A DNA stretch of 32,044 bases from Desulfobacteraceae bacterium (GCA_013792055.1 VMSQ01000072.1:1-32044); one strand, 5' to 3'; shown: positions 16,577-26,632, counted from the stretch's first letter. The notes: a model not told the origin generated them from the sequence alone. Program-made: numbers and translations.

Positions 16577-17449
16577 ATGAAAGAATTGATAATTATAAGC
16601 GGCAAGGGCGGAACCGGCAAGACAAGTTTAATGGCTGCCTTTGCATATCTTGCAGAAAACAAGGTGCTTTGCGATGCAGATGTTGACGCGGCTGACTTAC
16701 ACCTTGTTACAGCTCCGGATATCATAGAAAAACACGATTTTCAGGGCGGCCATAGGGCTGTTATAAACAAAGATAAATGCACGGAATGCGGTCTCTGCAT
16801 TGATTTATGCAGATGGGAGGCCATAAGCGAAACCTTCGATGTTGATTCAATTGAATGTGAAGGTTGCGGTGTATGCGTTTATTTCTGTCCTGAAAAAGCA
16901 ATAGACTTCCCTCTGAATACTTACGGAGAGTGGTATATTTCTGATACACGTTTCGGTCCACTGGTACATGCAAGGCTCGGTATAGCTGAAGAAAATTCAG
17001 GCAGGCTTGTAGCTCTTGTAAGAACGGAAGCCAAAAAACTTGCAGAAGAAAAGGGGCTTGAGCTAATTCTTACTGACGGCCCTCCGGGAATAGGCTGCCC
17101 GGTAATTGCCTCCATCGGCGGAGCCAGTGCCGTGCTTATTGTTACAGAACCTAGTGTGTCAGGGGAACACGATATGCAGCGCGTTGTCCAACTGGCCAAA
17201 CATTTTAACGTGCCGACCTTTCTATGCGTCAACAAATTTGATCTTAATAATGACTTAACTGAAGAAATAGAAAAATTCGCCAAAGAAAAAGGGTTGCCTT
17301 GTTTAGGACATATACCTTTTGATCAAACTTTTACAAAAGCAATGGTTCAGGGGCAAACAATATTTGAATATGATTTGGATTCAGCGGCTGGTCAGGCTAT
17401 ACGAAAGATCTGGGGAAGTCTTTTAGAAAAACTAGCGCCCTTTGGGTGA
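16577..17449 (+). CDS. Second MinD-superfamily ferredoxin-ATPase
   Basis: A 290-residue paralogue of the preceding ATPase: deviant Walker A SGKGGTGKTSLMAAF (8-22), ferredoxin insertion with C68, C71, C74, C78 and C94, C97, C100, C104 (CTECGLCIDLC, CEGCGVCVYFC), then TDGPPGIGCPV. It starts on the base after the previous stop codon, so translation is very likely coupled. Such tandem ATPases accompany NifX/ORP proteins in anaerobes. ATP-driven, Fe-S-dependent assembly or transfer of a metal cluster is a reasonable inference, and a septum-related role has been discussed for the Desulfovibrio complex. The gene ends at a short heptamer repeat shared with recD2, which is convergent. Confidence 0.93.
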   Translation: MKELIIISGKGGTGKTSLMAAFAYLAENKVLCDADVDAADLHLVTAPDIIEKHDFQGGHRAVINKDKCTECGLCIDLCRWEAISETFDVDSIECEGCGVCVYFCPEKAIDFPLNTYGEWYISDTRFGPLVHARLGIAEENSGRLVALVRTEAKKLAEEKGLELILTDGPPGIGCPVIASIGGASAVLIVTEPSVSGEHDMQRVVQLAKHFNVPTFLCVNKFDLNNDLTEEIEKFAKEKGLPCLGHIPFDQTFTKAMVQGQTIFEYDLDSAAGQAIRKIWGSLLEKLAPFG

Positions 17450-17470
17450 GCTCTTAGCTCTTAGCTCTTT
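17450..17470. repeat. Short copy of the CTCTTAG heptamer repeat between convergent genes
   Basis: GCTCTTAGCTCTTAGCTCTTT is three units of the same 7-nt repeat found upstream of glgP, 10 kb away. It fills the entire gap between the second MinD gene and the convergent recD2 gene and reaches the first bases of the recD2 stop codon. Confidence 0.9.
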
Positions 17471-19646
17471 AAAGCCTGTGTTTAAGATAAGTATACCTTT
17501 TCTGTGTTTTATTGTTATTTATTCCGATCGCCAAAGCCTTTTTGGTACCAACCATCACAACAAGACTTCTGCCCCTGGTAACAGCCGTATAGATAAGGTT
17601 GCGCTGCAATAACATATAATGCTGAATAAGTATGGGTATTATTACGGCTGGATATTCGGAACCCTGGGATTTATGTACTGAAACAGCATATGCCAGAACA
17701 ATTTCATCTAAATCGGCAAATTCATAGCCGACTTCCCGGCCGTCAAAAGAAATAACAAGCGCCTGTTCATCTGCAATTATTCTTGCAATCTTTCCTATAT
17801 CACCATTAAAGACCTCTTTATCATAATTATTTCTGATCTGCATGACTTTATCATTAACTCTAAATCCTCTATCCCCTCTAATAATAATATTTTCACCCGG
17901 GTTTAGAGCTTCCTGCAATTTTTCGTTGAGATTGCCGGCACCTACCACACCTTTATGCATGGGAGTCAAAACCTGGATATCATCAACAGGATCAAAATTA
18001 AACCGCCGGGGTATGCGATCTGTTAATAGTTCCAGTATAATTTCTAAAACTTTTTCAGGGTCTTCCTGCTGGATGAAATAAAAATCATTTGTATAATCAG
18101 ATGGAGTCGGCGTTTTAAAATCCGGTATAATTCCGCTGTTTATCTTATGGGCATTAACAATAATCCGGCTGTCTTTGGCCTGGCGAAAGATCTCATTAAG
18201 CTCTACCACAGGTACGGATCCGGATTCAATAATATCATTTAGAATAGCTCCCGCCCCGACAGAAGGTAGCTGATTAACATCCCCCACAAGAATAAAGGTG
18301 GCTCTTGGAGGAATTGCTTTTAAAAGGTGGTGCATCAGAATTGTGTCAATCATCGAAGCTTCATCAATTATCAGAAGATCGCAATCAAGCGGTTTTTTAT
18401 CGTTTTTCTGAAATCCACCTTTTTGAAAACTGAATTCAAGGAGCCGGTGAATTGTCCTGGCTTCATAACCGGTGGTCTCGCTCATGCGTTTTGCGGCCCT
18501 GCCTGTGGGAGCGGCAAGCATTATTTTAAGCTTCATCCTTGAAAAAATCTTTATTACAGCATTTATAATTGTTGTCTTGCCTGTGCCCGGCCCGCCGGTA
18601 ATTACAACCACCTTGTTTTCAACAGAACATCTTAACGCTTCAAGCTGTTTTTCTGCCAGGGTAATAAAAAGCTGTTTTTGAACCCATTCTACTGCTCGAT
18701 CTAAATCAATATCGCGGAAAGATTTTGGCGCTCCAATCAGGGTTTTCAGCCGGAAAGCAATGCGGGTTTCGCAAACATAATATTTTTCCAGATAAACTGC
18801 CTTATTGTTTTCCCTGAACTCCTCAATATTATCATTAAGATCCTCTATAATTATTTTCTTATCAACAACAATACTGCCCAATGCTTTTGCAATAACTTCC
18901 CTGTCTATCTGAAGAATTTCCCGGCATTTTTCCAAAAGAAGCTCATAAGGATAATAAACATTTCCTTCATCTGCCATCTGGTGGAGAACATATTGTATTC
19001 CTGCTTCAGCCCTTAGAGTGGAATCCTTAGAAAATCCAAGCTTTTCAGCAATTCCGTCTGCTATCACGAAACCAATTCCGAATATGTCTGCTGCAAGCCG
19101 ATATGGATTCTCCTGGACCACGGCGATTGATTGGTTCCCGTACTGTCTGAATATCTTTGTTGCATAACCTGAGCTTACGCCGTGTGTTTGCAGAAAAAGC
19201 ATTACATCCCGGATTTCTTTTTGCTCATCCCAGGCCGTCCTGATCATTTCTATCCGTTTCTTTCCAATACCATCTACCTGGGCTAATTTCTCAATTTCAT
19301 TTTCTATTATATCCAGCGAATTTTTTCCGTATTTCTTTACGATTCGACCCGCCATCACTGGGCCTATGCCTCTTATAAGCCCGGAGCCAAGATATTTTTG
19401 GATTCCATAAACTGTTGCGGGCACGGATGTTTTATAACGCACAAGCTTGAACTGCTCACCATATTTGGGGTGACTGGTCCACTCCCCCTGCATTTTTATA
19501 ATTTCTCCGGGCATTGGAGACATAAGATTTCCAACCACTGTTACCAGATCCCTCCGGCCGGAAACTTTAACTCTGGCAATGGTAAAGCCGTTTTCTTCAT
19601 TAGAATAAGTTATTCGTTCAATCTGACCGGTAAGATTATAAGTCAT
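17469..19646 (-). CDS. recD2: ATP-dependent DNA helicase RecD2
   Basis: A 725-residue 5'-to-3' SF1B helicase of the RecD2/YrrC type, found outside a RecBCD complex. N-terminal OB-like domain (GQIERITYSNEENGFTIARV), helix-hairpin-helix motifs (YLGSGLIRGIGPVMAGRIV, LAQVDGIGKKRIEMI), Walker A GGPGTGKTT, motif II LLIIDEASMID, and C-terminal UvrD-like motifs (VLTPMHKGVVGAGNLNE, AYAVSVHKSQGSEY). Length is typical of the family. It acts in DNA repair in the cytoplasm. It is convergent with the MinD gene and divergent from rtcA, with no functional link to either that I can see. Confidence 0.96.
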   Translation of the reverse strand: MTYNLTGQIERITYSNEENGFTIARVKVSGRRDLVTVVGNLMSPMPGEIIKMQGEWTSHPKYGEQFKLVRYKTSVPATVYGIQKYLGSGLIRGIGPVMAGRIVKKYGKNSLDIIENEIEKLAQVDGIGKKRIEMIRTAWDEQKEIRDVMLFLQTHGVSSGYATKIFRQYGNQSIAVVQENPYRLAADIFGIGFVIADGIAEKLGFSKDSTLRAEAGIQYVLHQMADEGNVYYPYELLLEKCREILQIDREVIAKALGSIVVDKKIIIEDLNDNIEEFRENNKAVYLEKYYVCETRIAFRLKTLIGAPKSFRDIDLDRAVEWVQKQLFITLAEKQLEALRCSVENKVVVITGGPGTGKTTIINAVIKIFSRMKLKIMLAAPTGRAAKRMSETTGYEARTIHRLLEFSFQKGGFQKNDKKPLDCDLLIIDEASMIDTILMHHLLKAIPPRATFILVGDVNQLPSVGAGAILNDIIESGSVPVVELNEIFRQAKDSRIIVNAHKINSGIIPDFKTPTPSDYTNDFYFIQQEDPEKVLEIILELLTDRIPRRFNFDPVDDIQVLTPMHKGVVGAGNLNEKLQEALNPGENIIIRGDRGFRVNDKVMQIRNNYDKEVFNGDIGKIARIIADEQALVISFDGREVGYEFADLDEIVLAYAVSVHKSQGSEYPAVIIPILIQHYMLLQRNLIYTAVTRGRSLVVMVGTKKALAIGINNNKTQKRYTYLKHRL

Positions 19647-19821
19647 AAATTTCTGTAACTACTCAGGTTGTTAGGTTCACGGTTGGTTGCCTTGATCTTT
19701 TCATATTTCTTGATAGTTTATAAAGCCAAAACTAATGCACAATCAATATACAATATTTTTATAATTGATGCTATACAGAAATTTACAAACTCATTATGAA
19801 ATTAACCCAATAACTCACGAA

Positions 19822-19920
19822 AATCTGTGTAACCTGCCCGCTTGTGCCTCCCTGCCCGCAATGCTTCGCAACGCGAGGCGGGCGGGGCAGTGGCAGGCGG
19901 GTCTGCGTAATCTGTGGATT
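19822..19920. repeat. AATCTGTGTAA/TCTGCGTAATCTGTGG repeat interrupted by a GC-rich palindromic insert
   Basis: The AT-rich sequence AATCTGTGTAA (19822-19832) continues as TCTGCGTAATCTGTGGATT at 19902-19920. Between the halves sits a 69-bp GC-rich insert (19833-19901) whose arms CCTGCCCGC...CCTGCCCGC and GGCGGGCGGGGC...GGCAGGCGGG are imperfect inverted repeats with a CGCAATGCTTCGCAACGCG core. It lies in the rtcA leader, about 20 bases upstream of its ribosome site. Confidence 0.75.
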
Positions 19921-19939
19921 AAATTTAAAAAGGATACAA

Positions 19940-20959
19940 ATGGTAATTGTTGACGGATCTGTTGGCGAAGGGGGCGGTCAAATATTAAGAACATCTCTGG
20001 CCTTATCTTTATGTTTAGGCATCCCTTTTAAAATAACAAATATTCGTGCACGCAGAAAGAAGCCGGGGCTCAGGCGCCAGCACCTTGTGTGCGTAAATGC
20101 TGCTGCCCAAATAGGCAAGGCCAAAATTAAAGGGGCGGAATTAGGACATCAGGAATTAACATTTATTCCTGCAGCCATCACTCCAGGCGATTATCACTTT
20201 GACATAGGCACAGCAGGAAGTACAACCCTGGTACTGCAAACCATACTTCCTGCTTTGATAATAGCAAAGGGGCCATCGACATTGATACTCGAAGGAGGCA
20301 CGCACAACCCTTTCGCACCCCCTTTTGACTTCATACAGCAGGCATTCATTCCCATAATCAACAGCATGGGACCGAAAATAAATGCCCGACTGGAACGTCC
20401 TGGATACTATCCCAAAGGAGGCGGCAGATTTAATGTGACAATCCAGCCTGCTGACCAACTTCGGACATTTCATATCAATAAGCGTGGGGAAATTAATGAA
20501 TGCCGCGCCAAGGCCTTTGTTGCCGGCCTGCCACGTCATATTGCCGAACGGGAGCTTGGAGTAATTGAACAAAAGCTGGGATGGAATAAAGAATGCCTCC
20601 AGATTATCGAACAACCTGCCGACATGGGACCCGGCAACATCGTCTGCATTGAAATTAAAAGCCAACATATTACAGAGATATTTACCGGTTTTGGTAAAAA
20701 GGGCGTGATGGCGGAAGATGTTGCAAAAATCGCTGTCAACAAAGCCATTCGCTATCTGGAAGCCGGGGTACCTGTCGGCAAATATCTGGCGGATCAGCTC
20801 TTATTGCCTTTAGCGCTGGCAGGTGGCGGATCTTACACAACGCTAAAGCCCAGTCTGCATACAAAAACGAATTCTGATGTAATTAAGCTTTTCCTGGATA
20901 TTAATATAAATATAAATCAAACCAGCAATGATGTCTGGAGTATTTCTGCTTCAAGGTAG
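19940..20959 (+). CDS. rtcA: RNA 3'-terminal phosphate cyclase
   Basis: Converts RNA 3'-phosphate ends to 2',3'-cyclic phosphates with ATP via a covalent AMP-histidine intermediate. It has 339 residues with the family signature EGGGQILRTSLALS near the N-terminus, RARRKKPGLRRQHL, and the C-terminal VGKYLADQLLLPLALAGGG followed by PSLHTKTN, whose His aligns with the adenylated histidine of E. coli RtcA. The track start at 19844 is wrong because it reads through a palindromic repeat. The ATG at 19940 has an AAGGA site 7 bases upstream and gives the family start MVIVDGSVGEGGGQ. No rtcB or rtcR neighbour is present, so it appears as a lone gene. Confidence 0.95.
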   Translation: MVIVDGSVGEGGGQILRTSLALSLCLGIPFKITNIRARRKKPGLRRQHLVCVNAAAQIGKAKIKGAELGHQELTFIPAAITPGDYHFDIGTAGSTTLVLQTILPALIIAKGPSTLILEGGTHNPFAPPFDFIQQAFIPIINSMGPKINARLERPGYYPKGGGRFNVTIQPADQLRTFHINKRGEINECRAKAFVAGLPRHIAERELGVIEQKLGWNKECLQIIEQPADMGPGNIVCIEIKSQHITEIFTGFGKKGVMAEDVAKIAVNKAIRYLEAGVPVGKYLADQLLLPLALAGGGSYTTLKPSLHTKTNSDVIKLFLDINININQTSNDVWSISASR

Positions 20960-21179
20960 ACTTACTCAACTTTCGCCCCTTAATTACTATCAATGTAAAA
21001 GCGAAAAGCCGCACCCAGAGAAGGTTGGAATCTGTGCAGATATGTTTTTGAAACTTAAAAATTTTGGTTTATTAATTTATTGTCGTATAATAGCAGAGAT
21101 ATCGAAATCTTGTTAATTAGGTGTCGGTTATACAATATGTGGGGATTTTGTTATATCAAATTCGTTCTTTTAAGAAATT

Positions 21180-23117
21180 CTATTTATTGTTTAATACCTT
21201 ACTTATTTTTGCAGATAGTTTTTTCATATCATACGGCTTCTGAATAAAACCATTACAGCCTCGGTTCAATATTTCGGTCGCCTCGCCATCAATGCTGTAG
21301 CCGCTTGAAAGGAGTACTTTTACTTCAGGATTAATCTCCTTAAGACGGTCATAAACCTCACCACCGCCCATATTAGGCAAAATCATGTCTAAAAGCACCA
21401 TGTCTATATCGTTATGGTTCTTTCTGTAAATCCCTATAGCTTCTTTTCCGTCTTTGGCTGATAAAACCCTGCAGCCTATGGCCTCCAACAGTTCTTTGCA
21501 GACATCATGAATAATTTCTTCATCATCAACCAGAAGTACTGTTCCTGTCCCTGTTCCTTTAATGAGTTCATCAGAAGTTTTAACAGTCTTTTTAACCTTT
21601 CTTTTAGTTGCCGGCAGATAAACACTGAAGGTTGTTCCTTGTTTTTCTTTGGATTCAACATCAATATATCCTCCATGAGCCTTTATTATACCGTAAACAG
21701 AAGCAAGCCCAAGGCCAGTACCTCTTCCCATTTCTTTTGTTGTAAAAAAGGGGTTAAATATGTGTTCAATAGTGCTTTTGTCCATGCCAATACCTGTGTC
21801 TTTAACTATCAGCAGAACATATTTATCAACTGTTGGTTTATATGGTTTGTTCTTCAAATCTTTTTTAGTAACATTTTTTGTTTCTAAGTAAAAATTTCCT
21901 CCATGAGGCATGGCATCTGCTGCATTGACAAATAAATTTAACAGAACCTGTTCGATTTGCCCCTGATCAGCCTCTATTGCAAAAAGGTCTTCGGCAAGTT
22001 TTTTATGAATAACTATTTCCCTTTTTGTCTGACCGAAAGTATCAGAAATTTCATTAACTATCTGGTTAAGACTGATTGGCTTAACTTCATATTGACCTTT
22101 CCTGGCATAACCAAGTAGCTGGCTGGTTAGTTTTACACCGCTTTGAATCTGTTTTTCGATGCTTTTCAGCCGTTCATAATGGGGATGTGAAGAATCAATT
22201 TCTTTAAACATCAAAGATGCGTTACCCTGGATACCCATGAGGAGATTGTTAAAGTTATGCGCAATACCTCCGGCCAGGGTTCCAATAGCCTCCATTTTTT
22301 GTGATATTTGCAATTGAGCTTCAAGCTCTTTCTTTTCGGTGATGTCTTCCACAATTTCAATGAATCCAGTAGCTGAGCCATTTGACCCGAATACTGGAAA
22401 AGCACAGATCCTGACATCAAACGTGGTGCCGCCATCTCTCACTCCGACACTTTCGGCCTCGGCAGTTTGGCCGGTTTTTATAGCCTGGACCCCTGGACAA
22501 TGAGGACAAACCTTCTCACGTTTTTCAAATTCTTGAAAACACTTTTTCCCAATAAGTTCATTAGGATGCTTATTAATCATTTTCCCATGAGCTTCATTTA
22601 CCATAATAACATTATGATCCAAATCAATAAGTGCAACACCAATGTCGATATTTTCCACAAGAGAACGATACAATTCTTCACTTTTTCTAATCAATTCTTT
22701 TGACTTCTTTGCTTCTGTAATGTCGCGAAAAATCCCCTGCAGATATTTTTTGTTACCTAAATAAAAGCTATTGCATTTAATTGCTACATCCTTGATTTCT
22801 CCTGTGCTTGTGATAACCTGCGCCTCTAAAATCTGACCATCAAATTTATTTCTATGTTTTATGAAAGTATCTGAAAACCCGTCAATAATTGTGTGCTGAG
22901 GATGAAGAATCCTCTGGTGTTGACCTAATAATTCGGATTTTTTCCTTTTAACAAGCTTAGCGGTTTCAGGGTTGCAGTCGATAATTGTGCCTGTTTCTGC
23001 ATCAGTCAGGACTATCCCATCCCTGGCTTCTTCGAAAAGTTTCCTGTATTTTACAGTTTCTTTTTCTAGTCTCTTTACTCTTTGTTCCAGTTCTTCATAG
23101 GTAGGCTTTTTTGCCAT
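21180..23117 (-). CDS. PAS-PAS hybrid sensor histidine kinase with C-terminal receiver
   Basis: A 645-residue soluble kinase without membrane segments. A short coiled coil (YEELEQRVKRLEKE, 7-20), PAS1 (about 25-135), PAS2 (about 145-262), HisKA with H287 in GGIAHNFNNLL, HATPase_c (N box QIEQVLLNLFVNAADAMP, G1 DTGIGMD, G2 GRGTGLGL), and a receiver with phospho-acceptor D577 (LLDMILPN). PAS2 carries C193, C204 and C207 (VCPHCPG), a cysteine pattern resembling the PAS of the sigma-54 activator at 12385 and suggesting redox or metal sensing. The receiver is fused, so a separate phosphotransfer or response protein must act downstream; none is adjacent. The 220 bp beyond its 3' end (to rtcA) hold no recognisable gene. 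Confidence 0.95.
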   Translation of the reverse strand: MAKKPTYEELEQRVKRLEKETVKYRKLFEEARDGIVLTDAETGTIIDCNPETAKLVKRKKSELLGQHQRILHPQHTIIDGFSDTFIKHRNKFDGQILEAQVITSTGEIKDVAIKCNSFYLGNKKYLQGIFRDITEAKKSKELIRKSEELYRSLVENIDIGVALIDLDHNVIMVNEAHGKMINKHPNELIGKKCFQEFEKREKVCPHCPGVQAIKTGQTAEAESVGVRDGGTTFDVRICAFPVFGSNGSATGFIEIVEDITEKKELEAQLQISQKMEAIGTLAGGIAHNFNNLLMGIQGNASLMFKEIDSSHPHYERLKSIEKQIQSGVKLTSQLLGYARKGQYEVKPISLNQIVNEISDTFGQTKREIVIHKKLAEDLFAIEADQGQIEQVLLNLFVNAADAMPHGGNFYLETKNVTKKDLKNKPYKPTVDKYVLLIVKDTGIGMDKSTIEHIFNPFFTTKEMGRGTGLGLASVYGIIKAHGGYIDVESKEKQGTTFSVYLPATKRKVKKTVKTSDELIKGTGTGTVLLVDDEEIIHDVCKELLEAIGCRVLSAKDGKEAIGIYRKNHNDIDMVLLDMILPNMGGGEVYDRLKEINPEVKVLLSSGYSIDGEATEILNRGCNGFIQKPYDMKKLSAKISKVLNNK

Positions 23118-23180
23118 TGGATATTCCCCTTGTTGTTAACTTAAAGCTTAAAAGGAACTCTGTAAATCTATGACTATAAA

Positions 23181-23324
23181 GAGAGCTTTGCATAACACCA
23201 GTATTGTCATTGCGAGCGAAGCGAAGCAATCTCACAACCTGTTGATAATCCACAAGATTGCCACGTCGCTTTGCTCCTCGCAATGACCAGAATTGAGCAA
23301 AAATGGGGGTTGTGCAAAGGTCTC
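23181..23324. mobile_element. MITE-like element B, 144 bp, with TATAAA target duplication and nested palindrome
   Basis: The left end GAGAGCTTTGCATAACACC and right end GGGGTTGTGCAAAGGTCTC are terminal inverted repeats related to those of element A. TATAAA flanks both ends directly (23175-23180 and 23325-23330), a perfect 6-bp target duplication. Inside, GTCATTGCGAG (23206-23216) and CTCGCAATGAC (23277-23287) bound a second palindrome of a type common in many bacterial genomes (GCGAAGCAATCT ... AGATTGCCACGTCGCTT). There is no coding capacity. It lies upstream of the hybrid kinase start. Confidence 0.8.
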
Positions 23325-23330
23325 TATAAA

Positions 23331-23667
23331 TTTGGATAATAATAGTAGAGATAGCTTGCCACTTAACCCAGAAACCACCTGGTTTTCATGTAGGTAACAT
23401 TTGCATATCACAAATATTAAAATGTTTCAATTTGTTACGTGAATAGCAGTGATTTCCGATAACAGCATAATGTTTCCAAAGACAATTGGATTTTATTGTA
23501 TTGTCTTTACTTTTAAGCTGTTGCCACAAGTGGCTGTGCTTTCTGATCAATAACCATAATCAAATTTGAATTAACCCTCCAGAGATAGGCGGTCAGGCAG
23601 GAAAAGTTTTGATAATTTAAATCCTGTAAATCCAAAAAAATAATATTTAAAAGTGCTGAAGTGTTAC
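23331..23667. other. Gap with no recognised feature
   Basis: AT-rich DNA between MITE-like element B and the small gene at 23668. A minus-strand frame of about 45 codons with several Cys/His/Trp codons is open in the middle, but it has no supported start or homology that I recognise. I see no RNA gene or clear promoter. Confidence 0.5.
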
Positions 23668-24030
23668 CTACATTCTAATTTTAGAGTCGGTTTTTTCCGG
23701 TCCCTTTTTAAGATGCTTATAACGGTTCACCGCAGTTTCCGCTAATCGAGAAAGCAAACGAGGTAAATCCGAGTCATTCCAGGCAGATTTAAACTCATTG
23801 GAAGAAACAAGCTGTTTGCTCAAAAGATAATATGGCTCTTTGCCTGGCGTTAATTCAATATCTTCATATTCAAAGTCAATTTTTTCAGCAAAAATACTTT
23901 CAAATAACTCTTGGATAGTATAGACAAAAAACTTTTTTACATCCTCGGTAGACTCTGCTGCCCCGATTTTTTGCCGGAAGTTTGGAAGAACTTTTTGCTC
24001 ATACTTTGAAAAAGAAATTTGTTTTGTCAT
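23668..24030 (-). CDS. Small hypothetical protein (120 aa)
   Basis: I do not recognise a family. The protein is charged and probably mostly helical, with no signal peptide, membrane segment or cysteines, and ends in a Lys-rich tail (HLKKGPEKTDSKIRM). It has a strong Shine-Dalgarno (AGGAGAT, 6 bases before the ATG on the minus strand), which supports expression from this start. It is divergent from the ThrRS-editing-domain gene across a 129-bp AT-rich gap that must hold both promoters. The composition resembles a chromosomal housekeeping gene of the same genome rather than the cassette region. Confidence 0.7.
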   Translation of the reverse strand: MTKQISFSKYEQKVLPNFRQKIGAAESTEDVKKFFVYTIQELFESIFAEKIDFEYEDIELTPGKEPYYLLSKQLVSSNEFKSAWNDSDLPRLLSRLAETAVNRYKHLKKGPEKTDSKIRM

Positions 24031-24159
24031 GCGTTATCTCCTGGTTAGAGGTAAAGTTTTTCTATATTATTACTATACAATAATAATTTTTGCAAACCAT
24101 GAATATATATTATAGCTACTGTAAAATAAAATTATTCTCAGAAAAGGAATTGAGAAAAA

Positions 24160-24567
24160 ATGCGTGTATTATTCTGGTATTGCAATAATTTCAACTGGAC
24201 TCCGGCCATAAAAACCCTTGAAAATGCCCCGGATGCCAAGCCTGCTGAAAACGATAATACAGTAGTGGCTTTTATTCACGTAGAACCCAGGGATGTTGAA
24301 GACAGCAGCTCCGCTGAGACAAAGCTGGTAAAAAACTCAAAGTGGCTGGCCCGCAAATGGGAAACAACAAATATCGTTCTTCATTCTTTCACGCATCTGG
24401 GAGAAGAAAAGGCTGAAGCAATAAAAGCGCAGGAATTATTAGACCGAACACGGGAAAGGCTGGAAAAAGCAGGCTATTCTATTGTTCAAACACCCTATGG
24501 TTATTTTCTGGATCTTGAGATAAAAGCTCCAGGTCATCCTTTGGCAAGAATTTACAAGGAATTTTAG
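24160..24567 (+). CDS. Free-standing archaeal-type threonyl-tRNA synthetase editing domain
   Basis: A 135-residue protein that matches only the N-terminal editing domain of archaeal ThrRS (tRNA-Thr_ED, D-Tyr deacylase-like fold): MRVLFWYCNNF start, VVAFIHVEP, VLHSFTHLGEEKAEA (H79 at the position of the archaeal His), and the end TPYGYFLDLEIKAPGHPLAR. In archaea the domain removes Ser mischarged on tRNA-Thr; free-standing copies would act in trans. From memory, the archaeal catalytic Lys follows a GYY motif, and the residue after GYF here is Leu, so activity may differ; this needs an alignment. Ribosome site AAAAGGAATT. It is convergent with the tyrosine phenol-lyase gene. No synthetase domain is attached or nearby. 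Confidence 0.85.
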   Translation: MRVLFWYCNNFNWTPAIKTLENAPDAKPAENDNTVVAFIHVEPRDVEDSSSAETKLVKNSKWLARKWETTNIVLHSFTHLGEEKAEAIKAQELLDRTRERLEKAGYSIVQTPYGYFLDLEIKAPGHPLARIYKEF

Positions 24568-24596
24568 CCGCTAAAGGTAACAACCCCATTTTTACT

Positions 24597-26069
<1,473 letters not shown>

Positions 26070-26073
<4 letters not shown>

Positions 26074-26336
26074 GTCTTCTTCCCGCGAGCTTTAAATATC
26101 GCATCCTTAATATCAGACCTTTTTAATCCGGCTTGTTTCCCTTTCTTTCTGGCGTCAGCAATTAGAGCATTAAATTCATCAAGGGATGGCGGAGAAATGT
26201 TTTTAAGGATAACGACATCCTTTTCGCCAACTACGACGAATTGTGCTCCAGCCTTTAAATTGAGTTGTTTCCGTATGTTTTCAGGAATAACAACTTGTCC
26301 TTTAGAGGACATTTTTGTTGTTGATACATTTGCCAT
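26070..26336 (-). CDS. AbrB/MazE/SpoVT-type antitoxin (partner toxin broken)
   Basis: An 88-residue protein with the swapped-hairpin AbrB DNA-binding motif TTKMSSKGQVVIPENIRKQLNLKAG (6-30), FVVVGEKDVVILK, and a charged helical C-terminus that normally grips a PIN toxin. Ribosome site AGGAGGC 8 bases upstream (minus strand). The next gene downstream was a PIN toxin starting in the overlap, but only 18 codons are left. The antitoxin itself is intact and may still autoregulate its promoter. As an orphan it could neutralise a related toxin elsewhere. Confidence 0.88.
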
Positions 26337-26464
26337 AATATGCCTCCTTACAATTTATTTATCTTACTGGTAAGAATATATGGCCTTTATCTTAAAAACA
26401 CAAGTCTTTTAAATCAATTACGATCATAGAAAGCGAGCCATCACCAGTGGGCAGGTTTGCTGTT

Positions 26465-26632
26465 TTATCCTTGATGATGGAGCAATTGTTGTGAAATGGG
26501 CTTGACAGTTTGCCATGCTTTTGAGACATGCTCCGCCTGCCATAAATCATAGTTTTTTTGCAAGCTTAACCAAAGATCAGGCGTAGTATCAAAGGCACGC
26601 GATAAGCGTAATGCCATATCCGTGCCAAAACG
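26465..26632 (-). pseudogene. HigA-type antitoxin gene, 3' remnant
   Basis: A frame of 55 codons without a start reads RFGTDMALRLSRAFDTTPDL then WLSLQKNYDLWQA, the well-conserved C-terminal half of HigA/XRE antitoxins (normally ADTALRLARYFGTSPEFWLNLQ..YDL). The N-terminal HTH is missing, replaced by the DNA that follows the ParE-like toxin gene, and an in-frame stop lies 6 codons upstream. The rest of 26337-26683 holds no other feature that I can support. Confidence 0.75.

Noticed and set aside
19844-19939. N-terminal extension of RtcA (MPPCPQCFATRGG...)
   Set aside because: It is encoded by a palindromic repeat; the ATG at 19940 has a good ribosome site and gives the family N-terminus.
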